NCBI RefSeq assembly: GCF_016427565.1
Contig: NZ_JAELXT010000003.1
Coordinates: 124,001-188,000 of the forward strand
Reading direction: 5' to 3'
Source: Microvirga splendida
GTDB lineage: Bacteria; Pseudomonadota; Alphaproteobacteria; Rhizobiales; Beijerinckiaceae
DNA: 64,000 nucleotides
Of this stretch, positions 28,894 to 38,789 are shown one piece after another. The notes below the pieces were generated by a model. That model saw only the letters and a list, made by a program, of their open reading frames with translations. It did no database searches and was not told the DNA's origin. The translations under genes were made by a program, and so were the position numbers. Position 1 is the stretch's first letter, and every line of letters starts with the position of its first letter.

Positions 28894-29526
28894 CTAGCCG
28901 GCGTTGTTCTTGCCTTCAGCGGCCTTTTCTCCGGGCCGCTTCACGTCCGTCCAGCCTCTCGCCTCCATGGCGAGGTGCACCTTGTTCTGAAAGCTGCCAT
29001 CCTCACCCTTGGCGAGAAGGGCGGCGCTGTCCGCGATGATCCGGCACAGGTCATCGACCCAGGCCTCTTCGCTCTTTCCGAAATCGCCCAGCACATGGCT
29101 CTGCACCAGCGCCTTGTGGCCGGGGTGCCCGATGCCGAGGCGCACGCGGCGGTAATCGTTGCCGCAATGGGCCGAGATCGATCGCAGGCCGTTATGACCC
29201 GCATTGCCGCCGCCGATTTTCACGCGCAGCTTGGCCGGCGGCAGATCGAGCTCGTCGTAGAAGACCGTCACGTCGTGCAGCGGGATCTTGAAGAAGTTCT
29301 GCGCTTCTCCCACCGCTTGGCCGGATAGGTTCATGAAGGTCTGCGGCTTGATCAGCAGCACCTTCTCAGCCCCGATCACCGCATCCGCGGCCTCCGCGTG
29401 GAAGCGCTTGCGCCAGGGGCCGGCATTGTGCGCGCGCGCGATCTCGTCCACGGCCATGAACCCTATATTGTGGCGGTTCCTGGCGTAGCGGGATCCGGGA
29501 TTGCCGAGGCCGACGAAGAGGCGCAT
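28894..29526 (-). CDS. pth: Peptidyl-tRNA hydrolase
   Basis: 210 residues. Signature [20 protein letters not shown] with catalytic His near residue 20, then FMNLSGQAV and [13 protein letters not shown]. Frees tRNA from peptidyl-tRNA dropped by ribosomes. It sits between rplY and ychF, the usual alphaproteobacterial order. The C-terminal 20 residues are a charged extension. Confidence 0.97.
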   Translation of the reverse strand: MRLFVGLGNPGSRYARNRHNIGFMAVDEIARAHNAGPWRKRFHAEAADAVIGAEKVLLIKPQTFMNLSGQAVGEAQNFFKIPLHDVTVFYDELDLPPAKLRVKIGGGNAGHNGLRSISAHCGNDYRRVRLGIGHPGHKALVQSHVLGDFGKSEEAWVDDLCRIIADSAALLAKGEDGSFQNKVHLAMEARGWTDVKRPGEKAAEGKNNAG

Positions 29527-29547
29527 CGCTTGGTCCTGCTCATAAGA

Positions 29548-29575
29548 AACGCTCCGGCCTTGCGGTCGGAGCGTT
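29548..29575 (-). terminator. Terminator between rplY and pth
   Basis: AACGCTCCG and CGGAGCGTT form a 9-bp stem with a 10-nt loop; on the minus strand the stem is followed by TCTTATG. It lies 40 bp past the rplY stop and just before pth, so may attenuate read-through within the cluster. Confidence 0.65.
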
Positions 29576-29614
29576 AAAGCCGATCGATGGGGCTCGAACG
29601 CCCGATGAGGCCGA

Positions 29615-30232
29615 TCAGGCGGTGGCGGCAGCCTCGCCTTCGGCCGGAGCTGCTTCCTCTTCCTTCAGGCCGGTCGGGGCCACGACGGTGACGAGGGTCG
29701 CGTTCTCGGTCGCGGTCGCCTTTGCGCCGTTCGGCAGCTTGATGTCGTTCAGGTGGACCGAGGAGCCGATGTCGAGACCCTCGACCGAAGCCTCGATATA
29801 GTCCGGGATCGCGTCGGGCGACACGAGCAGCTCGACCGTGTGCTCCACAACCTGGAGGGTGCCGCCGCGCTTCACGCCCGGGCACTTCTCCTGGCCGACC
29901 ACGTGGACCGGAACCACGACCTTGATCGACTGACCAGCTGCAACGCGCAGGAAGTCGATGTGGATCGGGAAGTCACGGACCGGGTCGAGCTGATAGTCGC
30001 GCGGAATGGCGCGGATCGTCTGGCCGTTCACGTCGATCTCGAAGATCGTGGTCAGGAAGTGACCGGCGAAGATCAGCTGCTTGGTCTGGTTGAAGTCGAG
30101 GGCGATCGCCTGGGCCGGCTGGCCGGCTCCGTAAATGACGGCGGGAACTTGGCCTTGGCGACGAACGGCCCGGGCGGCCCCCTTGCCGGCCCGGTCGCGC
30201 GCCACGGCCTTGATTTGCTTTACTTCGCTCAT
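29615..30232 (-). CDS. rplY: 50S ribosomal protein L25 (Ctc/TL5 form)
   Basis: 205 residues from ATG at 30232 ([16 protein letters not shown]). It has the L25 5S-rRNA-binding domain (about 1-95: [20 protein letters not shown]) plus the C-terminal TL5/CTC domain (about 100-190), and an acidic Ala-rich tail. It binds 5S rRNA in the large ribosomal subunit. Part of the prs-rplY-pth-ychF cluster, but separated from prs here by the FkbM gene. Confidence 0.96.
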   Translation of the reverse strand: MSEVKQIKAVARDRAGKGAARAVRRQGQVPAVIYGAGQPAQAIALDFNQTKQLIFAGHFLTTIFEIDVNGQTIRAIPRDYQLDPVRDFPIHIDFLRVAAGQSIKVVVPVHVVGQEKCPGVKRGGTLQVVEHTVELLVSPDAIPDYIEASVEGLDIGSSVHLNDIKLPNGAKATATENATLVTVVAPTGLKEEEAAPAEGEAAATA

Positions 30233-30265
30233 GGTCGTGGTCCTATAGATTGAGTTGAAAAACCG

Positions 30266-30287
30266 ATGGCCGCCTAAAGGCGGCCAT
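30266..30287 (-). terminator. Terminator of the FkbM methyltransferase gene
   Basis: ATGGCCGCCT and AGGCGGCCAT form a 10-bp perfect stem with a 2-nt loop; the minus strand then reads CGGTTTTTC. It is 113 bp beyond the FkbM stop and just upstream of rplY, so isolates the inserted gene's transcript. Confidence 0.75.
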
Positions 30288-30400
30288 GAGGTCAGCGCCC
30301 GTGCCTCCAAGGGTGTCGAGCGGGCGCGGCATCCCTATAAGGGAAATCTCCACGAAAGACAATCACGTGAGAAAATTCAGAATTCTGAGATCGCGGAGCA

Positions 30401-31228
30401 CTACGGATAGCAGCCATACCGCTCAAGATGGTGCATCTCCTTGACCCGGCTGCGCCAGTTCTCCTCTGGATGGCCGATGCGGGGGAGGGGCCAGTGTGGT
30501 TCTTTCCCTTTAGGAAAGGCAACAATATTGGTGTCGCCAACAATTTTAGCCGACCTGTCAGACCGTTGGGAGGCCGATCCTGAAACGAAGGGAGCGAAAA
30601 ACCAGTAGGCCTCATAGCCCCATTGATCCAGCAAGCCGATGAGCTGGACCGTCTTGGGCGAAGCATGAGCCTCGCAAAACAGAATGGGCCTGTTCCGCTG
30701 GATCGTTTCCTGGGCTCCGCGAACCACCTCCAGGTCATATCCTTCCACATCGATCTTGATGATGCTCAGGGGTGGAAGCGCCAGCGAATCCAGTTTGCGG
30801 ATAACGACCGGAACCTTGTCTCCACTTTGGCTTCCACGGCCAATGGCACCAAAGTTCGTCTGCGTCGTCAGGGCAGGACTGGCGAATTCAATCATTCCGT
30901 CCGCCTCGCCTAAGGCCCAAGGATAGGCTTCGACAGACATCACGCCATTGAGTGCCACGTTCCGCATCAGGAGCCGAAAGATCGGCAATTGAGGCTCAAA
31001 GGCAAAAACCGATAGTCCCGGCGATGCCTTGGCGAGCGGGATTGAGACGGTGCCGATGTTGGCACCCACATCGCAGACAGCGCCATTCGCTGACAGGTGG
31101 GCGATCAGGAAATCGACTTCAGCGCGAGCAAACTCACCTGCCGATGCGAGGCACGGCCCAATCGTTTGATCGGCGCTCGGGTATAGAAAGAGAGCATCGA
31201 AGGCGATTGCGCTGGATACCTGTCTCAT
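30401..31228 (-). CDS. FkbM family SAM-dependent methyltransferase
   Basis: 275 residues from ATG at 31228, with GGAGAGG 4 nt upstream. SAM-binding motif CDVGANIGTVSIPLAKA (about 52-68) and the FkbM motif IKIDVEGYDLEVVRGA (about 150). Such enzymes O-methylate sugars or similar small groups. The gene is visibly poorer in GC than its surroundings, lies between rplY and prs, which are usually neighbours, and has its own ribosome site and terminator: signs of insertion by transfer. Confidence 0.88.
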   Translation of the reverse strand: MRQVSSAIAFDALFLYPSADQTIGPCLASAGEFARAEVDFLIAHLSANGAVCDVGANIGTVSIPLAKASPGLSVFAFEPQLPIFRLLMRNVALNGVMSVEAYPWALGEADGMIEFASPALTTQTNFGAIGRGSQSGDKVPVVIRKLDSLALPPLSIIKIDVEGYDLEVVRGAQETIQRNRPILFCEAHASPKTVQLIGLLDQWGYEAYWFFAPFVSGSASQRSDRSAKIVGDTNIVAFPKGKEPHWPLPRIGHPEENWRSRVKEMHHLERYGCYP

Positions 31229-31305
31229 CTCACCTCTCCAAATCATGTGAGGTTATAACGAATAGAAGCAATCCGGCCTAGCGCCTCAGATGCGTCCGAC
31301 AGCTA

Positions 31306-32238
31306 TCAGTCGAACAGGCTCGACACCGAGCTTTCCGTCGCCGTCCGACCGATGGCCTCGCCCATGAGGGACGCGATGGAGATGACGCGGATGTTGTGGG
31401 CCGCTTTCACCGCCTCAGTGGGCATGATGGAATCGGTGATGACGAGCGCCTTCAGGCGGGAGCTGGCAATGCGGGCCACCGCGCCGCCGGACAGCACCCC
31501 GTGGGTGATGTAGGCGTAGACCTCCTTCGCCCCATTGGCCAGGAGGGCGTCGGCGGCGTTCACCAGGGTGCCGCCGGAATCGACGATGTCGTCGACCAGG
31601 ATGCAGGAGCGGCCGGACACGTCGCCGATGATGTTCATCACCTCGGACTCGCCGGGGCGGTCGCGGCGCTTGTCGACGATGGCAAGCTGGGCATCGATGC
31701 GCTTGGCGAGCGCGCGGGCGCGCACCACGCCGCCCACGTCCGGCGAGACCACCATGCGGTTGCCGCCGTCCAGGTGTTCCTTGATGTCGCGCGCCAGGAT
31801 CGGCGCGGAGAAGAGGTTGTCGGTCGGGATATCGAAGAAGCCCTGGATCTGGCCGGCATGGAGATCGAGCGTCAGCACACGGTCAACGCCCGCATGGGCG
31901 ATCATGTTGGCCACCAGCTTGGCCGAGATCGGCGCGCGGGATGCGGATTTCCGGTCCTGCCGGGCATAGCCGAAATAGGGGATCACCGCCGTGATGCGGC
32001 GGGCCGAGGCCCTGCGCAGCGCATCTGTGATGATCAGGAGCTCCATGAGGTGGTCGTTCGTGGGGAACGAGGTCGACTGGATGATGAACACATCCTCGCC
32101 GCGCACGTTCTCCTGAATCTCGACGAACACCTCCATGTCCGCGAAACGCTTCACCTGAGCCTTGGCCAGGGGAACATTGAGATAGGCGGAGATGGCCTCC
32201 GCCAGCGGACGATTGGAATTTCCCGCAACGAGCTTCAT
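31306..32238 (-). CDS. prs: Ribose-phosphate pyrophosphokinase
   Basis: 310 residues from ATG at 32238 ([16 protein letters not shown]). Contains the ATP segment [20 protein letters not shown], the His-rich [14 protein letters not shown] and the PRPP loop [13 protein letters not shown]. Makes PRPP from ribose-5-phosphate and ATP for nucleotide, histidine and tryptophan synthesis (and for apt in this window). First gene of the prs-rplY-pth-ychF set. Confidence 0.97.
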   Translation of the reverse strand: MKLVAGNSNRPLAEAISAYLNVPLAKAQVKRFADMEVFVEIQENVRGEDVFIIQSTSFPTNDHLMELLIITDALRRASARRITAVIPYFGYARQDRKSASRAPISAKLVANMIAHAGVDRVLTLDLHAGQIQGFFDIPTDNLFSAPILARDIKEHLDGGNRMVVSPDVGGVVRARALAKRIDAQLAIVDKRRDRPGESEVMNIIGDVSGRSCILVDDIVDSGGTLVNAADALLANGAKEVYAYITHGVLSGGAVARIASSRLKALVITDSIMPTEAVKAAHNIRVISIASLMGEAIGRTATESSVSSLFD

Positions 32239-32393
32239 GCAAGCAACTTTGGCTCTGTGTGACCGACAATGCCCGCTGCGCAACGCCATGATCCCTGCGC
32301 GGCCGGGCGCAAGGGTCTTAGCAGCGATATCAAACCGTCACAATACACGTGAGCGGCTTTGATGCACCGCAATGCCGGGTTGTTGCCATGCAA

Positions 32394-32930
32394 TCATTGC
32401 ATTGCAACTTGGCTCTCCTCGTCCGAAGTCTCCATCGGCTGGACCTCTGCCGTCTGAAGCGGCGCTTCGAGAGCGGTCGGCTTTTCCGATTTGGCCGCGC
32501 TCAGGAAATCGGCGATCTCGCCCATGCTGGCCTGGGCCAGCTTGGCAAGGGCCTGCTTGTCGAGGGACGAGATGGAAGCGGCGGTCACGGGGCTCGACCC
32601 CTCCAGGCGCTTGGCCCGCCGCTTCTGGGAATCGAACACGTCCCAGACATAGGCGACCTGGGTCTCTCCATCCTCGGTCGAGGTCGAGAGATAGCCGCGG
32701 ACCCGGTAGCGCGCCTCGGCGCTGGCGCCCACGAGATCGACTTTGCGGTCGGTGGCTGCGGTGGCGAGTTCGTCGGCCAGGGCAGCCCGGATCGGGTCCG
32801 GTGCGCCGTCGATGCTCTCGAGCGCGACGGGGATCCCCTCGGGCGAGGCGCTGAAGGTGCCCTGGCAGGCTCCCAGAGCCGCCGTCAGCATGATTGCGGC
32901 AACACGTGCCGCAGGCGCCATCCCGCCCAT
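32394..32930 (-). CDS. Predicted lipoprotein
   Basis: 178 residues from ATG at 32930 (MGGMAPAARVAAIMLT). The signal ends in a lipobox, LGAC, so Cys-22 should be lipidated and the protein anchored on the periplasmic side. The mature part contains a beta-rich stretch (ARYRVRGYLSTSTEDGETQV) and a conserved-looking WDVFDSQKRRAKRLEG. No named family recognised. GGGGG-type ribosome site precedes it; BenE gene lies upstream on the same strand, 62 bp away. Confidence 0.75.
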   Translation of the reverse strand: MGGMAPAARVAAIMLTAALGACQGTFSASPEGIPVALESIDGAPDPIRAALADELATAATDRKVDLVGASAEARYRVRGYLSTSTEDGETQVAYVWDVFDSQKRRAKRLEGSSPVTAASISSLDKQALAKLAQASMGEIADFLSAAKSEKPTALEAPLQTAEVQPMETSDEESQVAMQ

Positions 32931-32992
32931 GAGAGCCCCCGTTCTTGTTCTTCGTAACGAAGTCTTAAGCTTAACGGAGGCTGCCGTCCAGA

Positions 32993-34153
32993 TCAGCCGC
33001 GTCGGCGCAGCCGGATTGCCAGGAGGTCGAGCCCCAGAGTGATGAGGCCGGCCGCCAGCCCCCAGAAGGCGGAGCCTATGCCGAACAGGGTGAGGCCGGA
33101 GGCTGTCACCGCCAGGGTTACGACGGCTGGAAAGACCTTGGAGCTCTCCGACAGGGCGGAGCCGAGCGCGCCCGCGAAGGCGCCCATGAGGGCAAGTCCC
33201 GCCACGGTCTTGATGAGTTCGGGCGGCAGCGCCGCAATCAGGCCGATCAGGGCGGCGCTGAAGGCGGCGAAGATCAGGTAGCTGAGAGAATAGAACGGCC
33301 CCACCATCCAGCGCTTCGTGGGATCGGGGTGCGTATCGGGCCCGGTGCAGATCGCCGCCGAAATGGCCGCGAGGTTGCTCGTGTGGGCGCCGAAGAGGGC
33401 GGTGACCACGGAGGCAAGCCCGGTCGCGGCTAGGATCGGCCGGGACGGCGGCTGGTAGCCAGAGGCCTTGAGCACCGCAAAGCCCGGCAGGTTCTGGGAC
33501 GCCATGCTCACCAGGAACAGGGGCAGCCCGAGGCCGATCAGCGCCGCGGGCTCGAAGGCAGGCTCGATGAAGGTGAGGGAGGAGAGGCTCAAATCCGATG
33601 TCAGGGGTTGGGCCATGCCGCCGCCGAAGGCGATGCCGAGGCCGACGAACAGGACCGCCAGCACGGCGAGCGCCGGATTGAACAGGCGCACCACCAGGAA
33701 GATGGCGACCAGGGGCAGGACGAGGCCCGGCGCCCCTTGCGCGCTCTGAAACACCCCGACGACGAACTGAAGCAGCACGCCGGCTAGCATCGCGGCCGCG
33801 ATGGAGGTGGGGATGCGCTCGATGGAGCGCCCGAACGGCTTGATTAGGGCTGCGAGGACGATAAGGGCGCCGGCGAGCAGGAAGGCCCCGACCGCTGCAT
33901 GGATCGAAATGCCGGCCGAGGCTGCCACGAGCGCCGCCCCGGGGGTCGACCAGGCGGTGATGACCGGCATCCGGTAGCGGACGCTCAGGAAGCCGCTGGT
34001 CGCCGCCATGGCGAGGCACAGCGCCGCCACCCAGGAGGAGGTCTGCGCGGCATCGGCCCCCACCGCCTGCGCGGCCGCAATGATGATCGCGATGGTGCTG
34101 CCGAACCCCACCAGGGCCGCAACCACGGCTGATGTGACGATCGACAGGCGCAT
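32993..34153 (-). CDS. BenE family transporter
   Basis: 386 residues with about 11-12 hydrophobic helices. Typical BenE segments: ITAWSTPGAALVAASAG near residue 70, FLVSMASQNLPGFAVLKASGY and FGAHTSNLAAISAAICTGPD. The family is described as benzoate:H+ symporters, but specificity cannot be inferred from sequence and no benzoate genes are nearby. Divergent from uvrC across 110 bp. Confidence 0.9.
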   Translation of the reverse strand: MRLSIVTSAVVAALVGFGSTIAIIIAAAQAVGADAAQTSSWVAALCLAMAATSGFLSVRYRMPVITAWSTPGAALVAASAGISIHAAVGAFLLAGALIVLAALIKPFGRSIERIPTSIAAAMLAGVLLQFVVGVFQSAQGAPGLVLPLVAIFLVVRLFNPALAVLAVLFVGLGIAFGGGMAQPLTSDLSLSSLTFIEPAFEPAALIGLGLPLFLVSMASQNLPGFAVLKASGYQPPSRPILAATGLASVVTALFGAHTSNLAAISAAICTGPDTHPDPTKRWMVGPFYSLSYLIFAAFSAALIGLIAALPPELIKTVAGLALMGAFAGALGSALSESSKVFPAVVTLAVTASGLTLFGIGSAFWGLAAGLITLGLDLLAIRLRRRG

Positions 34154-34263
34154 GATCCGGCTCCGGTTCCTTCAGAAGCTTCGCGGTTTAGCCCGAACGG
34201 CAGGGCTGCGCCAGTTCGTCGGCGGTACTTTCCTCGCGACTCCGGAGCCCTTAAATCTCTCCC

Positions 34264-36270
34264 ATGAGTCGCAACACCACCAACGACGTCCCGCCGGACA
34301 TTCTGGACAACGACGAGCAGGACGAGGCTGCTTCCGTCGAGAGCGGCTCGGATGTCGAGTTCGACCTGGAGGCCAATCCGGGCTCGGTCCAGCGCGGCAC
34401 CGAGGTCATCCGGCATTTCTGGAACACGCTGCCCAATGCGCCCGGGGTCTACCGGATGCTCGATGCGAAGGGTGATGTGCTCTATGTGGGCAAGGCGAAG
34501 AGCCTGAAGAACCGGGTGGGCTCCTATGCCCGCGGTCAGGGCCATTCCAACCGCATCGCCCGGATGATCGGCGAAACCTCGTCGATGGAGTTCGTCACCA
34601 CGGCGACGGAAACCGAGGCGCTGCTGCTCGAGGCCAACCTCATCAAGCAGCTCAAGCCCCGCTACAACGTGCTGCTGCGGGACGACAAGTCTCTGCCCTA
34701 TATTCTGCTGACCGCAGACCACGAGGCGCCGCAGCTCGTGAAGCATCGCGGCGCGCGCAAGCGCCAGGGCGACTATTACGGCCCCTTCGCCAGCGTGTGG
34801 GCGGTCAACCGCACCATCAACGCGCTCCAGCGCGCATTCCTGCTGCGCTCCTGCAACGACAGCTACTACGAGAACCGCACGCGGCCGTGCCTGCTCTTTC
34901 AAATCAAGCGCTGCTCGGGCCCCTGCACCAACGAGATCCCGCACGATGAATATGCCGGGCTCGTGGCGGAGGCGCGGGCGTTCCTGTCGGGCAAGTCGAA
35001 CGCGGTGAAGCAGCGCATCACCGAGGAGATGCAGCAGGCGGCCGAGGACCTTGAGTTCGAGCGCGCTGCGCGCTGCCGCGACCGTCTGGCTGCGCTCTCG
35101 GCCATCCAGGGCGTGCAGGGCATCAACACCCAGTCGGTGGAAGAGGCGGACGTCTTCGCCCTCGACGAGCAGGCGGGGCAGTTCTGCGTGGAGGTGTTCT
35201 TCTTCCGCAACTGGCAGAACTGGGGCAACCGCGCCTATTTCCCGAAGGCCGACAAGTCCATGAGCCGGGAGGAGGTCCTCGGCTCTTTCATCGCTCAGTT
35301 CTACGACGACAAGCCTGCGCCGCGCCTCATTCTGCTCTCGCACGAGATCGAGGATGCGGAGCTGATGGCGGCGGCGCTCTCGACCAGAACCGACGCCAAG
35401 GTCGAAATCCATGCGCCGCAGCGCGGCGAGCGGCGCCAGCTCATCGAATACGTGCTTCGCAACGCCCGCGAGGCGCTCGGCCGACGGCTGGCCGACACGG
35501 CCTCGCAGCAGAAGCTTCTCATCTCCCTCGGCCAGGCCTTCGGGCTGGCGAAGCCGCCCCGGCGCGTCGAGGTCTACGACAACTCGCACATCATGGGCAC
35601 CAATGCGGTCGGCGCCATGGTGGTGGCGGGCGCCAACGGCTTCATGAAGCAGCACTACCGCACCTTCAACATGAAGTCGGAAGACCTGAAGCCGGGCGAC
35701 GATTACGGTATGATGCGCGAGATGCTGCAGCGCCGCTTCGCCCGCCTGGTGAAGGAGGAGCCGCGTGGCCCGGACGGCAATGGGGCCGCCAATGGAGACG
35801 ACGGGTTGCCGGCTTGGCCGGATCTGGTGCTGATCGACGGCGGCAAGGGGCAGCTCGAGGCGGCGCGCCAGGCGCTTGCCGATGTCGGCGTCAGCGAGGA
35901 CGACGTGGCCCTCGTCGGCATCGCAAAGGGGCGCGACCGCGACGCGGGCCGCGAGACCTTCTTCAAGCCGGGCCAGCCGCCCTTCAAGATGCCGCCGCGG
36001 GACCCCGCGCTCTATTTCGTGCAGCGCCTGCGTGACGAGGCGCACCGCTTCGCCATCGGGGCGCACCGGGCCAAGCGCAAGCGCGAGCTGGTGAAGAACC
36101 CCCTCGACGAGATTCCCGGCATCGGCCCGACCCGCAAGCGGGCGCTCCTGCACCATTTCGGCACGGTCAAGGCGATCCAGCGCGCGGCCCTGGAGGACCT
36201 GATGAAGGCGCCGGGCGTCAACGCCGCCACGGCCCGGGCCGTCCACGACTTTTTTCACGAGCGGGGTTGA
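34264..36270 (+). CDS. uvrC: Excinuclease ABC subunit C
   Basis: 668 residues. An acidic N-terminal extension (about 1-45) precedes the GIY-YIG nuclease ([20 protein letters not shown]), the UVR domain ([20 protein letters not shown]), the RNase H-like nuclease ([12 protein letters not shown]) and a C-terminal double helix-hairpin-helix ([13 protein letters not shown]). It makes both cuts around damage in nucleotide excision repair. No LexA box was seen in the gap before it. First gene of the uvrC-pgsA-moaD-moaE group. Confidence 0.97.
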   Translation: MSRNTTNDVPPDILDNDEQDEAASVESGSDVEFDLEANPGSVQRGTEVIRHFWNTLPNAPGVYRMLDAKGDVLYVGKAKSLKNRVGSYARGQGHSNRIARMIGETSSMEFVTTATETEALLLEANLIKQLKPRYNVLLRDDKSLPYILLTADHEAPQLVKHRGARKRQGDYYGPFASVWAVNRTINALQRAFLLRSCNDSYYENRTRPCLLFQIKRCSGPCTNEIPHDEYAGLVAEARAFLSGKSNAVKQRITEEMQQAAEDLEFERAARCRDRLAALSAIQGVQGINTQSVEEADVFALDEQAGQFCVEVFFFRNWQNWGNRAYFPKADKSMSREEVLGSFIAQFYDDKPAPRLILLSHEIEDAELMAAALSTRTDAKVEIHAPQRGERRQLIEYVLRNAREALGRRLADTASQQKLLISLGQAFGLAKPPRRVEVYDNSHIMGTNAVGAMVVAGANGFMKQHYRTFNMKSEDLKPGDDYGMMREMLQRRFARLVKEEPRGPDGNGAANGDDGLPAWPDLVLIDGGKGQLEAARQALADVGVSEDDVALVGIAKGRDRDAGRETFFKPGQPPFKMPPRDPALYFVQRLRDEAHRFAIGAHRAKRKRELVKNPLDEIPGIGPTRKRALLHHFGTVKAIQRAALEDLMKAPGVNAATARAVHDFFHERG

Positions 36271-36365
36271 GTGCGGCGGAATGTGGATCACGTAAGGGTC
36301 ACGTTCCGCGACCGCCGGCTTCCGCGATTGACGGAACGGGTGTCCTCATGCTTCCTGCGGGTGAT

Positions 36366-36962
36366 ATGAAGATTGCTCCTTCCTTAAGCCGCTCGAAGGC
36401 CTTCAACCTGGCGAACATGCTGACCTACGGTCGGCTTGCGGCGGTGCCGGTCGTGGTCGGCCTGCTGTTCTGGCCGGAGGACCACTGGTCCCGTTGGGCG
36501 GCGCTGATCGTCTTCGCCATTGCGGCGATCACCGACTACCTCGACGGCTATGTGGCGCGCACCTATGCCCAGCAATCGGCCCTCGGGCGCATGCTCGATC
36601 CCATTGCGGACAAGCTTCTGGTGGCCGCGTGCCTCCTGATGCTGGTGGCGGACGGCACGATCCATGGCTGGTCGCTCTGGGCCGCCATCGTGATCCTGTG
36701 CCGCGAGATCCTGGTCTCGGGCCTGCGCGAGTTCCTGGCCGAGCTGAAGGTGAGCGTGCCGGTGAGCCGGGTGGCCAAGTGGAAGACCACCCTGCAGCTT
36801 GTGTCGCTGGGCTTCCTGATCGCAGGGCCGGCCGGCGAGACGGTTCTGCCGAACAACACCCTGATCGGCGTCGTCCTGCTCTGGGTCGCGGCGGTCCTGA
36901 CGATCTATACCGGCTGGGACTACTTCAAGAACGGCATCCACCACCTCGTGGACGAAGGCTGA
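36366..36962 (+). CDS. pgsA: CDP-diacylglycerol-glycerol-3-phosphate phosphatidyltransferase
   Basis: 198 residues from ATG at 36366 (MKIAPSLSRSKAFNLANMLT). CDP-alcohol phosphotransferase motif DYLDGYVARTYAQQSALGRM-LDPIADK (D-G-x2-A-R-x8-G-x3-D-x3-D) is intact and several membrane helices follow. Makes phosphatidylglycerol phosphate for membrane lipids. An in-frame ATG at 36348 is possible. Follows uvrC, as in most alphaproteobacteria. Confidence 0.95.
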   Translation: MKIAPSLSRSKAFNLANMLTYGRLAAVPVVVGLLFWPEDHWSRWAALIVFAIAAITDYLDGYVARTYAQQSALGRMLDPIADKLLVAACLLMLVADGTIHGWSLWAAIVILCREILVSGLREFLAELKVSVPVSRVAKWKTTLQLVSLGFLIAGPAGETVLPNNTLIGVVLLWVAAVLTIYTGWDYFKNGIHHLVDEG

Positions 36963-36967
36963 AGGCC

Positions 36968-37219
36968 ATGAAGCTCGTCTATTTCGCCTGGGTGCGCGAG
37001 CGGGTCGGCAAGACGGACGAAGACGTCGAGCTGCCGGAGGGTATCGGAACCGTGGCGGATCTGGTGCGCTGGCTCAAAGGCCGGGGCGAGGAATACTCAT
37101 ATGCCTTCGAGAACGAGGGCGTCGTCCGGGCCGCCGTCGACCATGTCCATGTCAAGCCCGAGGCCTCCATCGCCGGCGCGCGGGAGATCGCCTTCTTCCC
37201 TCCCATGACCGGAGGCTAG
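36968..37219 (+). CDS. moaD: Molybdopterin synthase small subunit
   Basis: 83 residues of beta-grasp fold, starting MKLVYFAWVRERVG and ending in the diagnostic PPMTGG: the terminal Gly-Gly is made into a thiocarboxylate that supplies sulfur to precursor Z. 5 bp after pgsA and 22 bp before moaE, its partner subunit. Confidence 0.96.
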   Translation: MKLVYFAWVRERVGKTDEDVELPEGIGTVADLVRWLKGRGEEYSYAFENEGVVRAAVDHVHVKPEASIAGAREIAFFPPMTGG

Positions 37220-37241
37220 CCCTTCGAGGGGCGCGACCGCC

Positions 37242-37697
37242 ATGGCACGCACCATCCGCATCCAGTCCGAACCTTTCGACACCGCCGTCGAGACGGCGAT
37301 CCTGACCGAGGGGAGGGCGGATATCGGCGCGGTGGTGGCCTTCACCGGCCTGTGCCGGGATGAGGGCGGGCGGCTGGCGGCCCTCGAACTCGAGCATTAT
37401 CCCGGCATGGCCGAGGCCGAGATCGACCGGATCGCCGGGCAGGCGGAAAGCCGCTGGCCCCTCCTGGGCCTCACCGTCATCCACCGGTTCGGCCGAATTT
37501 CTCCCGGCGAGGAGATCGTGCTGGTGCTTGCCGCCAGCGCCCACCGGCAAGCGGCTTTCGAGGCGGCGTCGTTCCTGATGGACTACCTGAAGACGCAGGC
37601 GCCGTTCTGGAAGCGCGAGCACCTGAAGGACGGGACTACTGGCGCATGGGTCGAGGCCAAGGAGGCCGACGACCGGGCGATGGAGCGGTGGGCCTGA
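37242..37697 (+). CDS. moaE: Molybdopterin synthase large subunit
   Basis: 151 residues. Contains GAVVAFTGLCRDEGG, LELEHYPGMAEAEI, VIHRFGRISPGEEIV and the catalytic Lys region MDYLKTQAPFWKREH. With MoaD it makes molybdopterin from precursor Z. Last gene of the set; its TGA is 4 bp from the stop of the converging acetyltransferase gene, in the palindrome TGACGCGTCA. Confidence 0.96.
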   Translation: MARTIRIQSEPFDTAVETAILTEGRADIGAVVAFTGLCRDEGGRLAALELEHYPGMAEAEIDRIAGQAESRWPLLGLTVIHRFGRISPGEEIVLVLAASAHRQAAFEAASFLMDYLKTQAPFWKREHLKDGTTGAWVEAKEADDRAMERWA

Positions 37698-37701
37698 CGC
37701 G

Positions 37702-38262
37702 TCAGGCCCGGATGCCGTCCTGAAGCGCCTCCGGCGAAGGCCAGAGATAGATGACGACCGGCCACTTGAAGGCATCGACCCTCACCATGACCTGCTTGAC
37801 CACGACGCCTCCGATGGCGTCGTAGAAGGACCGGAAAGGGTTCTGCTCGAAGGCCCCGATGGAGACCGGGCCGGGCGCACGGACCTTCAGCCATTCGGCC
37901 GCTTCCAGGAGAAGCCGGCGTCCGATGCCGCGGCCTTGCCTCTCGGGAGAAACGTAGAGCAGGGTGACCTGCGCCACCGATCCGACATCGTTGCGGTCGC
38001 CCAGGCGCGCCGCCAGGAACCCGGCCGCGTCGCCGGCCAATTCCGCCACGAGCAGCAACTCCGTGCCAGTATTGAAATCGTTCGAGAGCCATGTCTCGAC
38101 CTCCCGCGCCCGATGGTCGGGATCCACCCGTGGGCCGAGTTCGTCCTCGGGCATGAAGCCGGAATAGGCCTGTTTCCAGCCCTCAGCCAGGATCCGCCCG
38201 ATGGCGCTGCTGTCGGTGGCGGTTCCGGGGCGGATCAAGAGTTCCGGAGATGTAAGGCGCAT
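37702..38262 (-). CDS. GNAT family N-acetyltransferase
   Basis: 186 residues with the acetyl-CoA loop VSPERQGRGIGRRLLLEAAE (about 108-128) preceded by VAQVTLLYV, the beta-4 strand of the GNAT fold, and a C-terminal SIGAFEQNPFRSFYDAIGG stretch usual in this group. Substrate unknown. Divergent from the small secreted protein at 38352 and converging with moaE. Confidence 0.88.
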   Translation of the reverse strand: MRLTSPELLIRPGTATDSSAIGRILAEGWKQAYSGFMPEDELGPRVDPDHRAREVETWLSNDFNTGTELLLVAELAGDAAGFLAARLGDRNDVGSVAQVTLLYVSPERQGRGIGRRLLLEAAEWLKVRAPGPVSIGAFEQNPFRSFYDAIGGVVVKQVMVRVDAFKWPVVIYLWPSPEALQDGIRA

Positions 38263-38351
38263 GGGGTCGGGCTGCGTTGCAGGTGCATTTCCTTGACCTT
38301 ATGGCGGGAAAGGCGGACCATCGCGAGGGAAATGACACGCGGAGATGCCTG

Positions 38352-38609
38352 ATGCGCAGCGTGGTCGTCGTTCTTGCCCTAATGGGTCTGGCCCCTGCCG
38401 CCGCTCACGAGCGGCCGGTACTATCCCAGACGGCTCAAGCTCCTGCTCACAATCCGCTCGAATGCTACTGCAGGGCGCAGGGGCGGATGTTCGCCCCTGG
38501 AGAGAAGGTGTGCCTGAGAACGGCCGAAGGGCCGAGGCTGGCGCAGTGCCAGATGGAGATCAACGTCATGTCCTGGAGTGTCACGGAGACGCCCTGCCCG
38601 GAGACATGA
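38352..38609 (+). CDS. Small secreted Cys-containing protein
   Basis: 85 residues from ATG at 38352, with GGAG 6 nt upstream. A signal peptide ends near APAAAHE. The mature part holds five cysteines (CYC, VCL, QCQ, PCP), suggesting disulfides in the periplasm. No family recognised. A hairpin terminator follows directly. Confidence 0.7.
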   Translation: MRSVVVVLALMGLAPAAAHERPVLSQTAQAPAHNPLECYCRAQGRMFAPGEKVCLRTAEGPRLAQCQMEINVMSWSVTETPCPET

Positions 38610-38612
38610 AAA

Positions 38613-38638
38613 ACGCTGCCGGGAAACCGCGGCAGCGT
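38613..38638 (+). terminator. Hairpin after the small secreted protein gene
   Basis: ACGCTGCC and GGCAGCGT form an 8-bp stem with a 10-nt loop, 3 bp past the stop at 38609, preceded by AAAAA so it also suits the minus-strand 33-residue gene. Confidence 0.65.
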
Positions 38639-38687
38639 GGAGAAACCATGACTTGGAGCGGCTCGCCCGAAGCCGCTGTGCCTCTTC

Positions 38688-38789
38688 CTAGAAAAGACCT
38701 GCCACCACGGCGAGGATGAAAGAGGAGGACGCGCAGACGGCTACGATGTTGAGCTTGGCTGTCCAGTCGAGATTGGATGTCAGATGCAT
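38688..38789 (-). CDS. 33-residue membrane peptide
   Basis: Very short gene, starting MHLTSNLDWTAKLNIVAV and ending VVAGLF. Residues about 13-33 form one hydrophobic helix after a polar, tryptophan-containing head. A clear AAAGGGG ribosome site lies 5 nt before the ATG, preceded by the palindrome GGGGTTAACCCC, and a hairpin lies beyond the stop. The ordered signals support a true gene; function unknown. Confidence 0.6.
   Translation of the reverse strand: MHLTSNLDWTAKLNIVAVCASSSFILAVVAGLF

Noticed and set aside
34154..34263. Search for a LexA box before uvrC
   Set aside because: GTTC and GAAC tetramers occur but not as a 7-nt spaced direct repeat.
33985..36291. A 768-codon open frame on the minus strand
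   Set aside because: It is antisense to uvrC, whose domains are all clear; composition is that of a shadow frame.
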